A DNA stretch of 64,000 nucleotides from Chryseosolibacter sp040902445 (GTDB lineage: Bacteria; Bacteroidota; Bacteroidia; Cytophagales; Cyclobacteriaceae), in NCBI GenBank assembly GCA_040902445.1, contig JBBDXJ010000270.1, forward strand, positions 1 to 64,000, written 5' to 3'. The notes beneath the pieces are model-generated. The model was given only the letters and a program-made list of their open reading frames with translations. It searched no databases and had not been told where the DNA came from. The position numbers were made by a program, and so were the translations under genes. Shown here one piece after another: positions 54,023 to 63,277 of this stretch; position 1 is the stretch's first letter, and the number at the start of each line of letters is the position of its first letter.

Positions 54023-54119
54023 CTATTGAAATAAGTCATTCAAAAATGAGTCTTAAAGTGATGTTATTTAATTCTGGTTTGATCTTTTATTCTAAAGGCA
54101 AATTTTCCCTCCAACATTT

Positions 54120-55250
54120 TTAGAGGTGTTTCTCAAAAAAGCGAAAGATGCTTGCATTGTCAAATTCATGCCCCCCCGGATGGGTGCTGAATTCAAATCG
54201 GTCACCGATTCCGAGCTTTTTATAATATTGAGAAGCCCGTTCGGCCTCTTTTTTTGCCCCTTTTATATCGAACAACGCGTCTGTTTCGCCAAGCTGAACC
54301 ATACACGGACGCGGACAGATCAGACCGACAGCCTGAAAATGTCCGGTACCCTGAAATAGAAATCTTTCCGGAGGCATTTTCGAATCATCCGCTACAGCGC
54401 TCTTTAAAAGTATTTCAGTGTCTCGGAAATACGCGGAAGGAGCAGCTACTTTTATCGCAGGCCAAACCGCTGCCGTATACATGGTAAAAAAACCGCCCCA
54501 CGACAGACCAGTCATGCCTATCCGGTCGCCGCCGATTTCGGCGCGGCTTTTTATCAATGCTTTTGTGCTTTCAATTATTTTATGGATCTCAACGCCTATG
54601 ATACTGGTCCCGGCCATTTTCAATTTCCTGTCGAGCAGTTCCCGGCTCACGCCTGGTACTGCCGCGTCTCCGCCGTAACCGCTCAGCATGGTTAGGGCAG
54701 GGGCCCACACAATGTATCCGCGTTTTACTGCCTCCGGTCCGAATGAATGGTAGTTGATTCGCGTGTCAAAATCCACGATGGCTTCAGGATTTCCACCGCC
54801 GCCATGTTGAGCGATGATCAGGGGTGCCTTTCCGCGCAACTTTTTAGGAACCATATAAATCCCGTAGGTATGAACGCCTTCCATGACCTCGACCCATACA
54901 CGGTAAATGTTTGCATGCGCGTCTTCTCCTGCTTTTTCGAATCTGGCGACCTTACCTTCCTTTGATCCCGGAGGCGTGGTGCCAAAAAAGCTTTCAACGC
55001 TTTTCCTGTAGGGAGGCAGTGAGTTCCGATAATTATCTATGCTGGAGAAATCGGGCTTCAACGATTCAAGCGATTTTTCGATACCCCGCTCAAGAACTTT
55101 GTCGACATAAGCCTTGAGCTCGAGATGCTGTTCTTTGCGGATTGGATAAGACGCTGAGAATTTTTCCCTGTACTGTTCCGGAACCTCCTGGGCATGGGCC
55201 ATCAAGCCAACGCCCACGAACAACAGCACCGTAAATTTTATTCTTTTCAT
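54120..55250 (-). CDS. Secreted alpha/beta hydrolase 1 (acetyl xylan esterase-like)
   Basis: A 376-residue protein with a signal peptide (FTVLLFVGVGLMAHA-Q). Nucleophile elbow GLSWGG (Ser250), oxyanion loop IIAQHGGGG, GETDALFD with a likely acid, and GGHEF with His361 give a full triad of a dienelactone-hydrolase/acetyl-esterase-like enzyme. It is the last of a five-gene minus-strand series (60791 to 54120) and lies convergent to the propeller genes. It probably removes ester groups from an extracellular substrate. Confidence 0.83.
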   Translation of the reverse strand: MKRIKFTVLLFVGVGLMAHAQEVPEQYREKFSASYPIRKEQHLELKAYVDKVLERGIEKSLESLKPDFSSIDNYRNSLPPYRKSVESFFGTTPPGSKEGKVARFEKAGEDAHANIYRVWVEVMEGVHTYGIYMVPKKLRGKAPLIIAQHGGGGNPEAIVDFDTRINYHSFGPEAVKRGYIVWAPALTMLSGYGGDAAVPGVSRELLDRKLKMAGTSIIGVEIHKIIESTKALIKSRAEIGGDRIGMTGLSWGGFFTMYTAAVWPAIKVAAPSAYFRDTEILLKSAVADDSKMPPERFLFQGTGHFQAVGLICPRPCMVQLGETDALFDIKGAKKEAERASQYYKKLGIGDRFEFSTHPGGHEFDNASIFRFFEKHL

Positions 55251-55325
55251 ATTTCAAATGTTCATAAATCCCCAATGCTCTTACACCCCTATACCCTTAT
55301 ACCCTATCGACCATGGACCAATTAA

Positions 55326-56447
55326 CTACTTAAGATATTTTTCAAACCATTGAAGCATTTCAATTTTCATATCATCTGTGAAGAGATGACCGGTTTTGGG
55401 ATAGATGATGCTTTTGAAATTTTCTTTCTTATTGTACAGCGAATAAACGTTGTCGAGTTTTTTTTCCAGGACAAGCATACCGCTCAATGGCGAGCCCTTG
55501 TCGCTGTCGCCCGTCAGCGCGAGGAAAGGTCTTGGTGCAATGAGTCCCATAACGGCTTCAGTATCGAAGTGACTGAGCATGCCAGGAACAAAATAATAAA
55601 TGCCATGGGCACGGAGCTCGCGTTGTTCGATCAATTCCTGGTAACGCGTAAAACAGGCAACGCCAACAACGACTTTGACGCGTTCATCCAGTGCTGCGAG
55701 CCACCACGCCCGTGTGGCGCCCATACTCATTCCCTCCACGCCGATTTTTTCCCTGTCAATTTCCGGACGGCTTACAAGATAGTCCAGCGCAATTTGTTCA
55801 TCGCGAAGCTGCATGCCCCACAGCGACCTGCCGAACCACAGATTGATCTTGAACTGAGATAGTTCCTGATCCACTCCCTGCCGTTGCATTTCATTTGCGC
55901 CCGCAGGTCCTGTGCCGCGACGCTCCCCGTTGAAGTAACTATCGATCGCCATCACGGCATATCCGTTAGAGATCAGAAGCGCCAGAACATTCTGGTGCGT
56001 CGCTGGATCCGAGCCGAAAATATTATCTTTGCTGCTGCTGTGGCCATGCATTCCCAGCACGACGGGTACTTTCCCTTTTACATCAGTAGGGATGGCCAGG
56101 TATGCCGGGATCCATCCGTCTACCTCGTTATCGATCAAAAGCTTTTCCAGCACATACCCATTCATAGTTTCCCTTGAAACGGTTTTGATTTTTAGCTGTT
56201 TAGGGCGCGCGGGAATTTCTCCGAGTAATTTCTGCAAGGTTTGCCGCACACCAGTGCGTACTTTCTTCCATGTATTTACGTCTGCCGGAAACTCAAAGTC
56301 AGGGTATTTCCAATTCTGATAATGTTCAGGGACACCTTCGTTGGCTTTCTGCCAGAATTCCGCTGTCGATGTTTCGGCCTGGCCAAATAGCTGACGCTGT
56401 GTAAATAACAACAAGGGAATTGTAAGAAGGAGTAAATTTTTTTTCAT
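55326..56447 (-). CDS. Secreted alpha/beta hydrolase 2 (dienelactone hydrolase family-like)
   Basis: The 373-residue protein starts with a signal peptide (LLLLTIPLLLFTQRQLFG-Q). Motifs are LGMHGHSSSKD (oxyanion), GMSMGATRAW with Ser241, LALTGDSDKGSP with a probable catalytic Asp, and YPKTGHLF with the catalytic His. It differs from hydrolase 1 in the elbow (GMSMG) and in the extra N-terminal 100 residues, so the two are not recent duplicates. It is encoded 75 bases upstream of hydrolase 1 on the same strand. Substrate unknown. Confidence 0.83.
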   Translation of the reverse strand: MKKNLLLLTIPLLLFTQRQLFGQAETSTAEFWQKANEGVPEHYQNWKYPDFEFPADVNTWKKVRTGVRQTLQKLLGEIPARPKQLKIKTVSRETMNGYVLEKLLIDNEVDGWIPAYLAIPTDVKGKVPVVLGMHGHSSSKDNIFGSDPATHQNVLALLISNGYAVMAIDSYFNGERRGTGPAGANEMQRQGVDQELSQFKINLWFGRSLWGMQLRDEQIALDYLVSRPEIDREKIGVEGMSMGATRAWWLAALDERVKVVVGVACFTRYQELIEQRELRAHGIYYFVPGMLSHFDTEAVMGLIAPRPFLALTGDSDKGSPLSGMLVLEKKLDNVYSLYNKKENFKSIIYPKTGHLFTDDMKIEMLQWFEKYLK

Positions 56448-56503
56448 GGTATTATTGAATAGGATTGATGTATTTAAGAATCGATGAGTTGCGCATTATT
56501 CTT

Positions 56504-56525
56504 GGGACGCATGATTATGCGTCCC
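56504..56525. repeat. GGGACGCATGATTATGCGTCCC palindrome (9-base arms)
   Basis: The arms GGGACGCAT and ATGCGTCCC flank a GATT loop. The right 17 bases are identical to 52684-52700, so both belong to one dispersed family. Short repeats of TACAGCTTA follow at 56553-56571. Confidence 0.8.
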
Positions 56526-56566
56526 TACACACCCGCCCGCATCCGGCCACGATTACAGCTTACAGC

Positions 56567-57214
56567 TTACACCCTCACACACCGCACCGACAAACCATTT
56601 GCTTTCGAATAATTCGTCCTGTAAACATAATAGGGACTTTGGTCGATGACGCGATACCAGGCTAGCTCCCGGTCTCTTTCAGTTGACGTCCACCAATACG
56701 CGCCTTGTTCGCCGTATTGAAATTCTCCGTACAGGTTACGGCTTCCGCCCGGCAGTCCGCTGAATCCGCTTTCATTTGTTCCATTGCCTTTGGCGACCCA
56801 GCCGCCGGGACTTTTCATTTTTGTACCTGCGGCATCTTCACCGCCGAGGAAGTCTGTTACAAGGCGCCAGTCTGCGTCGGTGGCAACGCGATAACCTTCG
56901 GGTGCCACTCCACGGGGATCGGTCACAGCATACCAGTTGTATAGTTTTCCATACCGCTGGCCGTTCTCCTGCTTGTTCTCATAGTAACACCAGGCGGGTT
57001 TGCCTTCCTTTCCGGCTCGAACCCATTCCTCGCTCGTGGTTGCATGTGTGATAGCCTCTCCGTTACGAAAACGATCGACGTTCAGATTTTCAACCATCCA
57101 CACCTGATCACCAATTTTGACGGACTTATAATCTGCGACGGCATGGTTTACGGCGTTCGAAAAAAGTACAAACATTACGAGCACTGCGGCTGAAAGTCTG
57201 ATCCTTGTTTTCAT
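56567..57214 (-). CDS. Secreted FISUMP-domain protein
   Basis: A 215-residue protein with a signal segment (LSAAVLVMFVLFSNAVNHAVA). The rest is one FISUMP (Fibrobacter succinogenes major paralogous) domain: VKIGDQVWMVENLNVDRFRN, YGKLYNWYAVTDPRGVAPEG, YRVATDADWRLVTDFLGG, ESGFSGLPGG, WWTSTERDRELAWYRV and the end GLSVRCVRV. These domains have a C-type-lectin-like fold and often occur as surface modules in Bacteroidota and Fibrobacter. Binding of an extracellular polymer is likely, without catalysis. It lies in the middle of the hydrolase gene series. Confidence 0.9.
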   Translation of the reverse strand: MKTRIRLSAAVLVMFVLFSNAVNHAVADYKSVKIGDQVWMVENLNVDRFRNGEAITHATTSEEWVRAGKEGKPAWCYYENKQENGQRYGKLYNWYAVTDPRGVAPEGYRVATDADWRLVTDFLGGEDAAGTKMKSPGGWVAKGNGTNESGFSGLPGGSRNLYGEFQYGEQGAYWWTSTERDRELAWYRVIDQSPYYVYRTNYSKANGLSVRCVRV

Positions 57215-57503
57215 AGGGCGTTGTGTTTTTAATATTAAGGTATGTACTAACTTTCAAAATATGCATCACGCAAAGGCGCCAAGGAATATTTTCCCGGCTT
57301 TGGGTTCATTCGTCAGATCTCGGATCATTCTATCTCAATGAGTGTTTTAAGTTCGCTTCAATATGAAGCTAATGGGCAAGTCGTCTCCAGCAATTCAATT
57401 GGACCACTTATCGCTTACTGATCACCGGCTACCCTCAAACGCGTAAACCCATCTCCAATTTAGCCGCTAAACACCCGGCAACCGGCATCTGGAACCCCGG
57501 CAA

Positions 57504-59027
57504 CTAATTTATACTCACAAGATACTCCCTATACCCATTCCCCAGCGTCCAGCGAATCCGGTAATCTCCTTTGTATTGATTTTTCTTCGCTGGGTCTTTT
57601 CCATCCCATTCGAAAATATTCATCTGCCTTTTGCTTTTGAAGAGGGAGGCGAGTTTTTCTTTTCCGTCTGCGGAATACAACGCGACTTCCAGTTCGTCAT
57701 CCGATTTCCATGAGCTGTTGGCGATAATGAATTTTTCACCTTTCTTAACTATGCCGGGGGTAACAACGGCCATGCGTATGTCCTTGCTGTCCGAAAAATT
57801 CACTACAGGAAGTTTTATTGGTTCTTTTGCATATTTTCTTTTAAAGCTCGGCGGATTCTTGGCAACACCGTTTATATAACGCAGGTCTGCCGCGGACTGA
57901 AGGTCTTCGTCATCAAAACGCGCAACATAGAGATCTCTGATCCTTTGATCAAAATCCAGCAGGGAAGTCCAAAGAGTTCCTGTGGGTTTTTCTCCTGGTT
58001 TATCGGCTCCATGAGCAACATACGAATTTGTGAAACGGGGATTTTCCTTGTCCTTATTCCACATCACATCCAGATGAGTATTGATAAGTCTTTTGATGTC
58101 AGTTTCGTCGAATACAATTCCGGCGTGGTATGCGTCCACCATTTGTGCAACTTCGCGCGACTGATAACCCGGGCTGGGATTGATGCCAACCCAATGACGC
58201 GTTTCGTTCTTTTCCAGGTTTATATCCCACGGACCAAAAGGTTCCCAGTAATTCCATTCATAATGATTGTCGGTTAGCTGCAATTGCCTTTTCGTCCGCA
58301 GGAATATTTTTTCCGCTCTGTCGCGATAGAATTTTTCACCGGTTATCTGATAGATCCTCAAGCATACCTGACCCATGTCCATCTGTTTGTTGAAAGGATG
58401 GCTCATACCTGATTTGATCACTTCACTTCCGTACTTCCATTCCTTCAGATTTCGTGGTTCCATGTATTTCTCATAAGATACATATCCGCCGATCGGCCCG
58501 TCTTCCCTCCAGGTTCCGCGTTTGTCATTTTTTTCGATGAGATGTTTTTTCGCAATTTCTGTGTAACCTTTTACTTTGTCGCCGTATTTGCTCTTGAGAT
58601 CTTTGTCGGTCCAGACAAGCACACCAAAATCCAGAATACCATTCAGCAGAATAGCATCGCCTACGTGTGAGTCGATCCAGTACTTGTTATCATACATATA
58701 AGGGCCAACCCATCCTTTATAACCATCGGGGCCAGCTTCCATTTTGCTGATCAGAAAATCGTAGTAACGAACGCCTGCGTCCAGCCATGCCGTATTTTTT
58801 GTCACTTCATAGTTGTCTACAAACTGATCCATACCGCTTCGCGCGTGCCAGCAGAACGCCTCACCAGCAAAATTCTCCTTAAAGGAGGGATTGTTTGCCA
58901 TTCTTTCATATAACTCATCTGGCGTAATGTCGAGTTTTACCTCCTGACCAAAGGTGGTTCCGGAGTGCCACAAAAGAATAGCGAGGGTGAAAATTATTCG
59001 AAAACCAATTGTCTTTGTGCGTTTCAT
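57504..59027 (-). CDS. Secreted (alpha/alpha) toroid-like protein of unknown activity
   Basis: The 507-residue protein has a signal peptide (IGFRIIFTLAILLWHSGTTFG-Q). The first 380 residues are helical with repeats characteristic of (alpha/alpha)6 toroids, including FCWHARSGMDQFVDNYEVTK, WIDSHVGDAILLNGILDFGV, MDMGQVCLRIYQITGEKFYR and YEWNYWEPFGPWDINLEK. The last 110 residues form a beta domain (MAVVTPGIVKKGEKFIIANS...). It resembles glycosidase or lyase toroids but has no family I can name. It follows the Ig-domain hydrolase by 57 bases, so it is in the same transcript. Confidence 0.75.
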   Translation of the reverse strand: MKRTKTIGFRIIFTLAILLWHSGTTFGQEVKLDITPDELYERMANNPSFKENFAGEAFCWHARSGMDQFVDNYEVTKNTAWLDAGVRYYDFLISKMEAGPDGYKGWVGPYMYDNKYWIDSHVGDAILLNGILDFGVLVWTDKDLKSKYGDKVKGYTEIAKKHLIEKNDKRGTWREDGPIGGYVSYEKYMEPRNLKEWKYGSEVIKSGMSHPFNKQMDMGQVCLRIYQITGEKFYRDRAEKIFLRTKRQLQLTDNHYEWNYWEPFGPWDINLEKNETRHWVGINPSPGYQSREVAQMVDAYHAGIVFDETDIKRLINTHLDVMWNKDKENPRFTNSYVAHGADKPGEKPTGTLWTSLLDFDQRIRDLYVARFDDEDLQSAADLRYINGVAKNPPSFKRKYAKEPIKLPVVNFSDSKDIRMAVVTPGIVKKGEKFIIANSSWKSDDELEVALYSADGKEKLASLFKSKRQMNIFEWDGKDPAKKNQYKGDYRIRWTLGNGYREYLVSIN

Positions 59028-59084
59028 GTTTAATACTTTTTAGCTTTTACGTTTTTATGGTGTTGTTCTATTATCTGGTTCGAT

Positions 59085-60791
59085 TTATTTTCCCGCAACT
59101 TTAAACACGACGATCTTTTCCTTTTCGAGTTTTGTGCCCTTTTTATCTTTCACTTTTGTGGTAACTAAAACTTTGTACTGTTCATTGTTTAAAAGCGCCT
59201 GCGAAGGCTGGAAAGTAAATTTGGTACCCCCGTGTGACACTTTCCAGCTGCCGTTTATTTCTTTGTTGTCTTTTGCCCGAATGATCTTCACTGCTTTTTT
59301 TTCGAGAATACTTGGTTCATCAACGACTGGGGCAAACTGTACCGAGATCTCAGAAGACGGCGATACGTCTTCTCTATTATTATAAGGAGAAACAACCAGT
59401 ACTACCGGGGGAAGTTTTGCTTCTACCCGCACATACCGGTCGAAGAAATCGTGAACGAGCTGGTAGCGGTCAACGCCCATTCTTTCATCGTAACCATAGG
59501 GTAGCTCATGACCCTGCCCCTGCATAAACAGGCTGATGTGATTAGCCCCCAGTTCTTCGAGTCTGTTTACAAATACCGGGTGCTGTTTGGTGATTACTTC
59601 GCGGTCGTTTTCCCCACATATAAGAATATTCGGTACGTAATCCGCGGTAATATATTCTGTTTCGAAAAGTCCTGCACCCATCCCTTGCATTCCGGCGGAG
59701 ATTCGGGATGGGTATCCAGGCCAGGGTTGAGGTTCGGGCGATCCTTCCGGAAAGCCCTCATACCTTTGACTTTCGGTGCCCCTTGCGTGGTTGGGATCCG
59801 AAAGACGCGTGATGGCGTATTCTCCTTTAGAGTAGCCGATCATACCGATATGGTTGGGGTCAAGACTGTATTTGTCGGCATGGGCGTGCAAAAACCGGAT
59901 GGCCGCTGTATAACAGGCAAATCCATTCTTGTGATCAAGCGTAAATTTTCCAAAGTGAAAGTAGTGGTTCACACAAGGATTAAAGCAATGCCCCATTACC
60001 GCATACGCATAACCGCGGGTGAGAAAGCCGGCAAAATGTGGAGAATAATTATGAGGCCGCTCATTGGGATTATGCTGCGACAAAGTTTCGGAATGAATGA
60101 TTATCGGTAATTTTTTCTTTGGTTGTGACGGGTAGACGATATCCATTTTCACGGTGAAGTCGAATGGTTTGCCTTTTCTGTCAACCATATCCTTCGGCGA
60201 TGTGACGGTCTTTAAACCCGGTACTTTCGGAACGATGTCTTCGTTGTAGGATTCCATGATAAATTCCATCGTTCCAAATGCGCCGTGTTTGTCGATCTCC
60301 CAATAGACAAGGTCGGTAGCCACACGGTATCCTTCCGGAAGGAAAAAGCAGCGGTATTCTCTCGGTTTAAAATTGAGGTCCTTCAACAGAGACTCAGTTT
60401 TAAAACCAAATACTCCGCGGAAGATCTCGTTCAGGTCCTTATCGAAGTAAGGAGATATCGCCTTTGGATCATTTCCGTAATCAGCAGTAATAACAATAAA
60501 CCTTTTCTGAATATAATCGCTGAGTATGGGGAGATCAGGTTCCTGTCCGATTCTTTCCCAGGCTTTGTTTTTCAGATACACGATCACTTCAGGCTCCTCC
60601 AATTCATTCGGTGTTCCCTGAAAATATATTTTGAGCGGTATCTCGCGGTTAAGGGTAGCCGATTTCCAGCTGATGGATTTTTTCAAGTATTGGTCAAGGT
60701 CGGCGAGTTTGGGCTCCGTGGCATGGACTGTGACGCAAGTCCACGACAGGATCATCAAAAGCATCAACGAATATTTCAGCACGATTTTCAT
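59085..60791 (-). CDS. Secreted alpha/beta hydrolase 3 with C-terminal Ig-like (Big_5) domain
   Basis: The 568-residue protein starts with a signal peptide (YSLMLLMILSWTCVTVHA). The central hydrolase domain has IIHSETLSQHNPNERPHNYS (oxyanion region), the elbow GYSKG (Ser321) and a late GQGHELPYG with the likely His. The C-terminal 115 residues (PPVVLVVSPYNNREDVSPSS to the end) are an Ig-like SbsA/Big_5 domain with the typical VSPSSEISVQF start. It is the first gene of the five-gene minus-strand set and lies 121 bases from operator 2. The product probably acts outside the cell, with the Ig domain as a spacer or binding module. Confidence 0.85.
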   Translation of the reverse strand: MKIVLKYSLMLLMILSWTCVTVHATEPKLADLDQYLKKSISWKSATLNREIPLKIYFQGTPNELEEPEVIVYLKNKAWERIGQEPDLPILSDYIQKRFIVITADYGNDPKAISPYFDKDLNEIFRGVFGFKTESLLKDLNFKPREYRCFFLPEGYRVATDLVYWEIDKHGAFGTMEFIMESYNEDIVPKVPGLKTVTSPKDMVDRKGKPFDFTVKMDIVYPSQPKKKLPIIIHSETLSQHNPNERPHNYSPHFAGFLTRGYAYAVMGHCFNPCVNHYFHFGKFTLDHKNGFACYTAAIRFLHAHADKYSLDPNHIGMIGYSKGEYAITRLSDPNHARGTESQRYEGFPEGSPEPQPWPGYPSRISAGMQGMGAGLFETEYITADYVPNILICGENDREVITKQHPVFVNRLEELGANHISLFMQGQGHELPYGYDERMGVDRYQLVHDFFDRYVRVEAKLPPVVLVVSPYNNREDVSPSSEISVQFAPVVDEPSILEKKAVKIIRAKDNKEINGSWKVSHGGTKFTFQPSQALLNNEQYKVLVTTKVKDKKGTKLEKEKIVVFKVAGK

Positions 60792-60912
60792 GGTTTTCTT
60801 TGAGGTTTTAGTAAAGGCAATCTGCGCGTTGGTTGAATGGTTTTAGTGCTGCCACGTTTTCACCAGGCACTGGACCGGCACTGAGCAGGTGAGTTTAGCG
60901 ACCTACGTACTT

Positions 60913-60934
60913 TTTTCGGGTACGTACCCGAAAA
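60913..60934. promoter_or_regulatory. Candidate LacI-type operator 2 (perfect 22-base palindrome)
   Basis: The sequence reads TTTTCGGGTAC then GTACCCGAAAA, perfectly symmetrical with a central CG. It lies 121 bases from the hydrolase gene on the minus strand and 168 bases from the nitrilase-like gene on the plus strand. On the minus strand TAATTTTC (60937-60930) overlaps its edge, as TATTTTTC overlaps operator 1, so repression by blocking the -7 region is plausible. The surrounding 311-base spacer 60792-61102 has no gene. Confidence 0.75.
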
Positions 60935-61102
60935 TTACTCATATTTGTATGAAATTGATAAAAATTGTGTCAATTTTATAGGACCGGTTTTCGCATGGAG
61001 TTTTTCAATCCGGGAATAGCGCTTGCAGGGCTCATCGATTTTATCAATGGTCGTACATCTGCGTGAAACTGTAATAAATTGCTTTAGTTAAATGATTAGT
61101 TT

Positions 61103-62170
61103 ATGCAAAATAATGAAAATGCATCCCGTCGAGACTTTTTAAGAAAGTCATCACTAGGGTTGGGCGCCGGTATGGCGGGAGTTTCGCTTCCCGTTTTTAA
61201 AAAAGAACCTGTTGCCGGAAATAAAAAATTACCACGCGAGGTTACGGTGGTGAGTATCGACCTGGTGGGCTTGTGGCCGGATAAAACCACCGAGTCCAGG
61301 CTTAAAAGAATGTTCGCCAGAATGGATGACGTCGCAGGACTGCAACCGGATGTGGTTTGCCTGCCCGAGTTATTTGATACCATGTGGATCTCCGAGGAGA
61401 AAAAACTTGGCGACTACGCTGAAGACGAAAAAGTACCCGGACCCGTTACGAGCCGGGTGGCGGAGTTCGCAAAAAAGCATAGCTGTTACGTTGTGTGCCC
61501 AATCATGACAAAAAAAGATGGCAACTTTTATAACAGCAGTTTGCTACTCGACCGCAAGGGTATGATCGCGGGCGTGTATCACAAAATTCACCCGACAAAA
61601 ACTGAAATCCTTCCTGATCAAGCATTTAAGGGAGGTGGCGTCACACCGGGTGCTCTGAATCAACCTGTTATCCAGACTGATTTTGGAAAAGTGGGTTTGC
61701 AGATCTGTTACGATGCAAACTGGGTTGACGGCTGGGACAATCTGAAGAACCATGGTGCGGAGATCGTTTTCTTTTCGTCCGCCTTTCCCGGGGGACGAAT
61801 GCTGAATTATTACGCGTTGAAAAATGATTATTACATCGTATCCAGTACCGGCGGCGATGCAAGGGTGATCGATAAATCAGGAAACAACCTGGATGTGACC
61901 AGCGAATTTGTGCGTTACGCCTGGAGAAATATCAATCTCGACAAGGCGACGGTAACGACATGGCCAACGAGAGACCGCCTACCCGATGTGTTCAGCAAGT
62001 ATGGAACCAGGTTGGATATCAAAGTCTGGAGTGAAACGGATGTCATTACCATTGAGAGCCGCGACCCGGAACTCAAGGTTGCCGACGTCATCAAAGAGTT
62101 TAACATCCCGACCTATGTTGACCTGTTAAAGAAAGAGATCGAGGTGCAGCAAAAATACCGGCCGGGGTGA
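61103..62170 (+). CDS. Tat-exported nitrilase-superfamily amidohydrolase
   Basis: A 355-residue protein with a twin-arginine signal (NASRRDFLRKSSLGLGAGMA). The nitrilase triad is complete: Glu89 (CLPELF), Lys161 (YHKIHP) and Cys202 (LQICYDANW). GKVGLQICYD and the closing GNNLDVTSEF are normal. Nitrilase-superfamily members hydrolyse C-N bonds of amides, carbamoyl compounds or nitriles. Here the enzyme is exported, which is unusual. It is co-directional with and 107 bases upstream of a close paralogue lacking a signal, so the exported and internal forms may act in sequence on one amide. Confidence 0.9.
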   Translation: MQNNENASRRDFLRKSSLGLGAGMAGVSLPVFKKEPVAGNKKLPREVTVVSIDLVGLWPDKTTESRLKRMFARMDDVAGLQPDVVCLPELFDTMWISEEKKLGDYAEDEKVPGPVTSRVAEFAKKHSCYVVCPIMTKKDGNFYNSSLLLDRKGMIAGVYHKIHPTKTEILPDQAFKGGGVTPGALNQPVIQTDFGKVGLQICYDANWVDGWDNLKNHGAEIVFFSSAFPGGRMLNYYALKNDYYIVSSTGGDARVIDKSGNNLDVTSEFVRYAWRNINLDKATVTTWPTRDRLPDVFSKYGTRLDIKVWSETDVITIESRDPELKVADVIKEFNIPTYVDLLKKEIEVQQKYRPG

Positions 62171-62277
62171 AACCAGTTGGCTGAAAGCAGAAAGCAGAAA
62201 GTTAGGCGTCATGGATATGCCCCCTGATTAAGGAAATAGTAGTTTCGAAAAGAGTCTAATACTTTGCGACAATAAAA

Positions 62278-63249
62278 ATGAACAAATACAGCAAAAAAGC
62301 AAACAGGCTGCCCAGGGAAGTGTGGGCGGCCGCGGTGAGCCTCAAGGGTCTTTGGCCCGTAGACACAATTGAAAAAAGGATGAAGGATGTGCTGCAACGC
62401 ATGGAAAACCTTTATGCGTTTGAACCTGATGTAATCGTGCTTCCTGAAACCATTCAGACATCCTGGGTAAAAGAATCCAAAACGCTGGAAGAGATTGCCG
62501 AGGATGAGACCACTCCCGGTCCTATTACCAGTATGCTTGCGGCGGTTGCCAAACAACAGAATTGTTACATAACATGTCCGGTGATAACAAAGAAGGATGG
62601 CAAGTATTACAACAGTTCAATATTGCTGAATCGCCAGGGCAGGATCGATGGAGTATTCCACAAGATCCGTCCTACCGCTACAGAAATTGTTCCCCGCACT
62701 TATTATAAAGGAGGCGGTGTTACGCCCGGAACGCTGCGGCCGCCTGTTTTCAAAACAGATTTTGGCACAGTAGGGATGCAGATATGTATGGATGCTGCGT
62801 GGAGCGAGAACTGGCAGGCTTTAAAGAAAGACGGTGCTGAAGTGGTATTATTCCCGTCACAGGGTCCTTATTCAAATGCGCTGAGTGATCACGCATGGGT
62901 CAATCATTATTATATCGTATCCGCTACCGGCGAGGACTCGCGCATAATCGATATTACGGGTGATGTGATTGCAGAGGATGGCGAATTTGCGAGATGGGTT
63001 TGCGCTCCCATTAATCTGGAAAAAGAATTCATCCACATCTGGCCGCAGACCCTGAAGTTCAAGGACATCCAGAAAAAGTATGGAAGAAAAATACGTTTCC
63101 ACGTATTCCACAAAGAAAACTGGGCTACCCTTGAAAGCCTGGATGCTGACCTCAAAGTAAGGGATATTCTAAAGGAATTTGATCTTCCCACCTACGATGA
63201 GCAACTCGCCGAAGCGACAGAGATACAGAATAAACACAGATTGGGATAA
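62278..63249 (+). CDS. Cytosolic nitrilase-superfamily amidohydrolase, paralogue of the preceding gene
   Basis: A 323-residue protein. The start at MNKYSKKANRLPREV is confirmed by an in-frame stop seven codons upstream, so no signal peptide exists. The triad is Glu57 (VLPETIQ), Lys129 (FHKIRPT) and Cys170 (MQICMDAAW). Alignment with the preceding protein is nearly gap-free over the whole catalytic domain (for example CPVITKKDGKYYNSSILLNR against CPIMTKKDGNFYNSSLLLDR). The pair therefore arose by duplication, with loss or gain of the Tat signal. It is followed by a good terminator. Confidence 0.9.
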   Translation: MNKYSKKANRLPREVWAAAVSLKGLWPVDTIEKRMKDVLQRMENLYAFEPDVIVLPETIQTSWVKESKTLEEIAEDETTPGPITSMLAAVAKQQNCYITCPVITKKDGKYYNSSILLNRQGRIDGVFHKIRPTATEIVPRTYYKGGGVTPGTLRPPVFKTDFGTVGMQICMDAAWSENWQALKKDGAEVVLFPSQGPYSNALSDHAWVNHYYIVSATGEDSRIIDITGDVIAEDGEFARWVCAPINLEKEFIHIWPQTLKFKDIQKKYGRKIRFHVFHKENWATLESLDADLKVRDILKEFDLPTYDEQLAEATEIQNKHRLG

Positions 63250-63277
63250 GTTATTAGTTTTTGGTTTTAGTTTTGGC

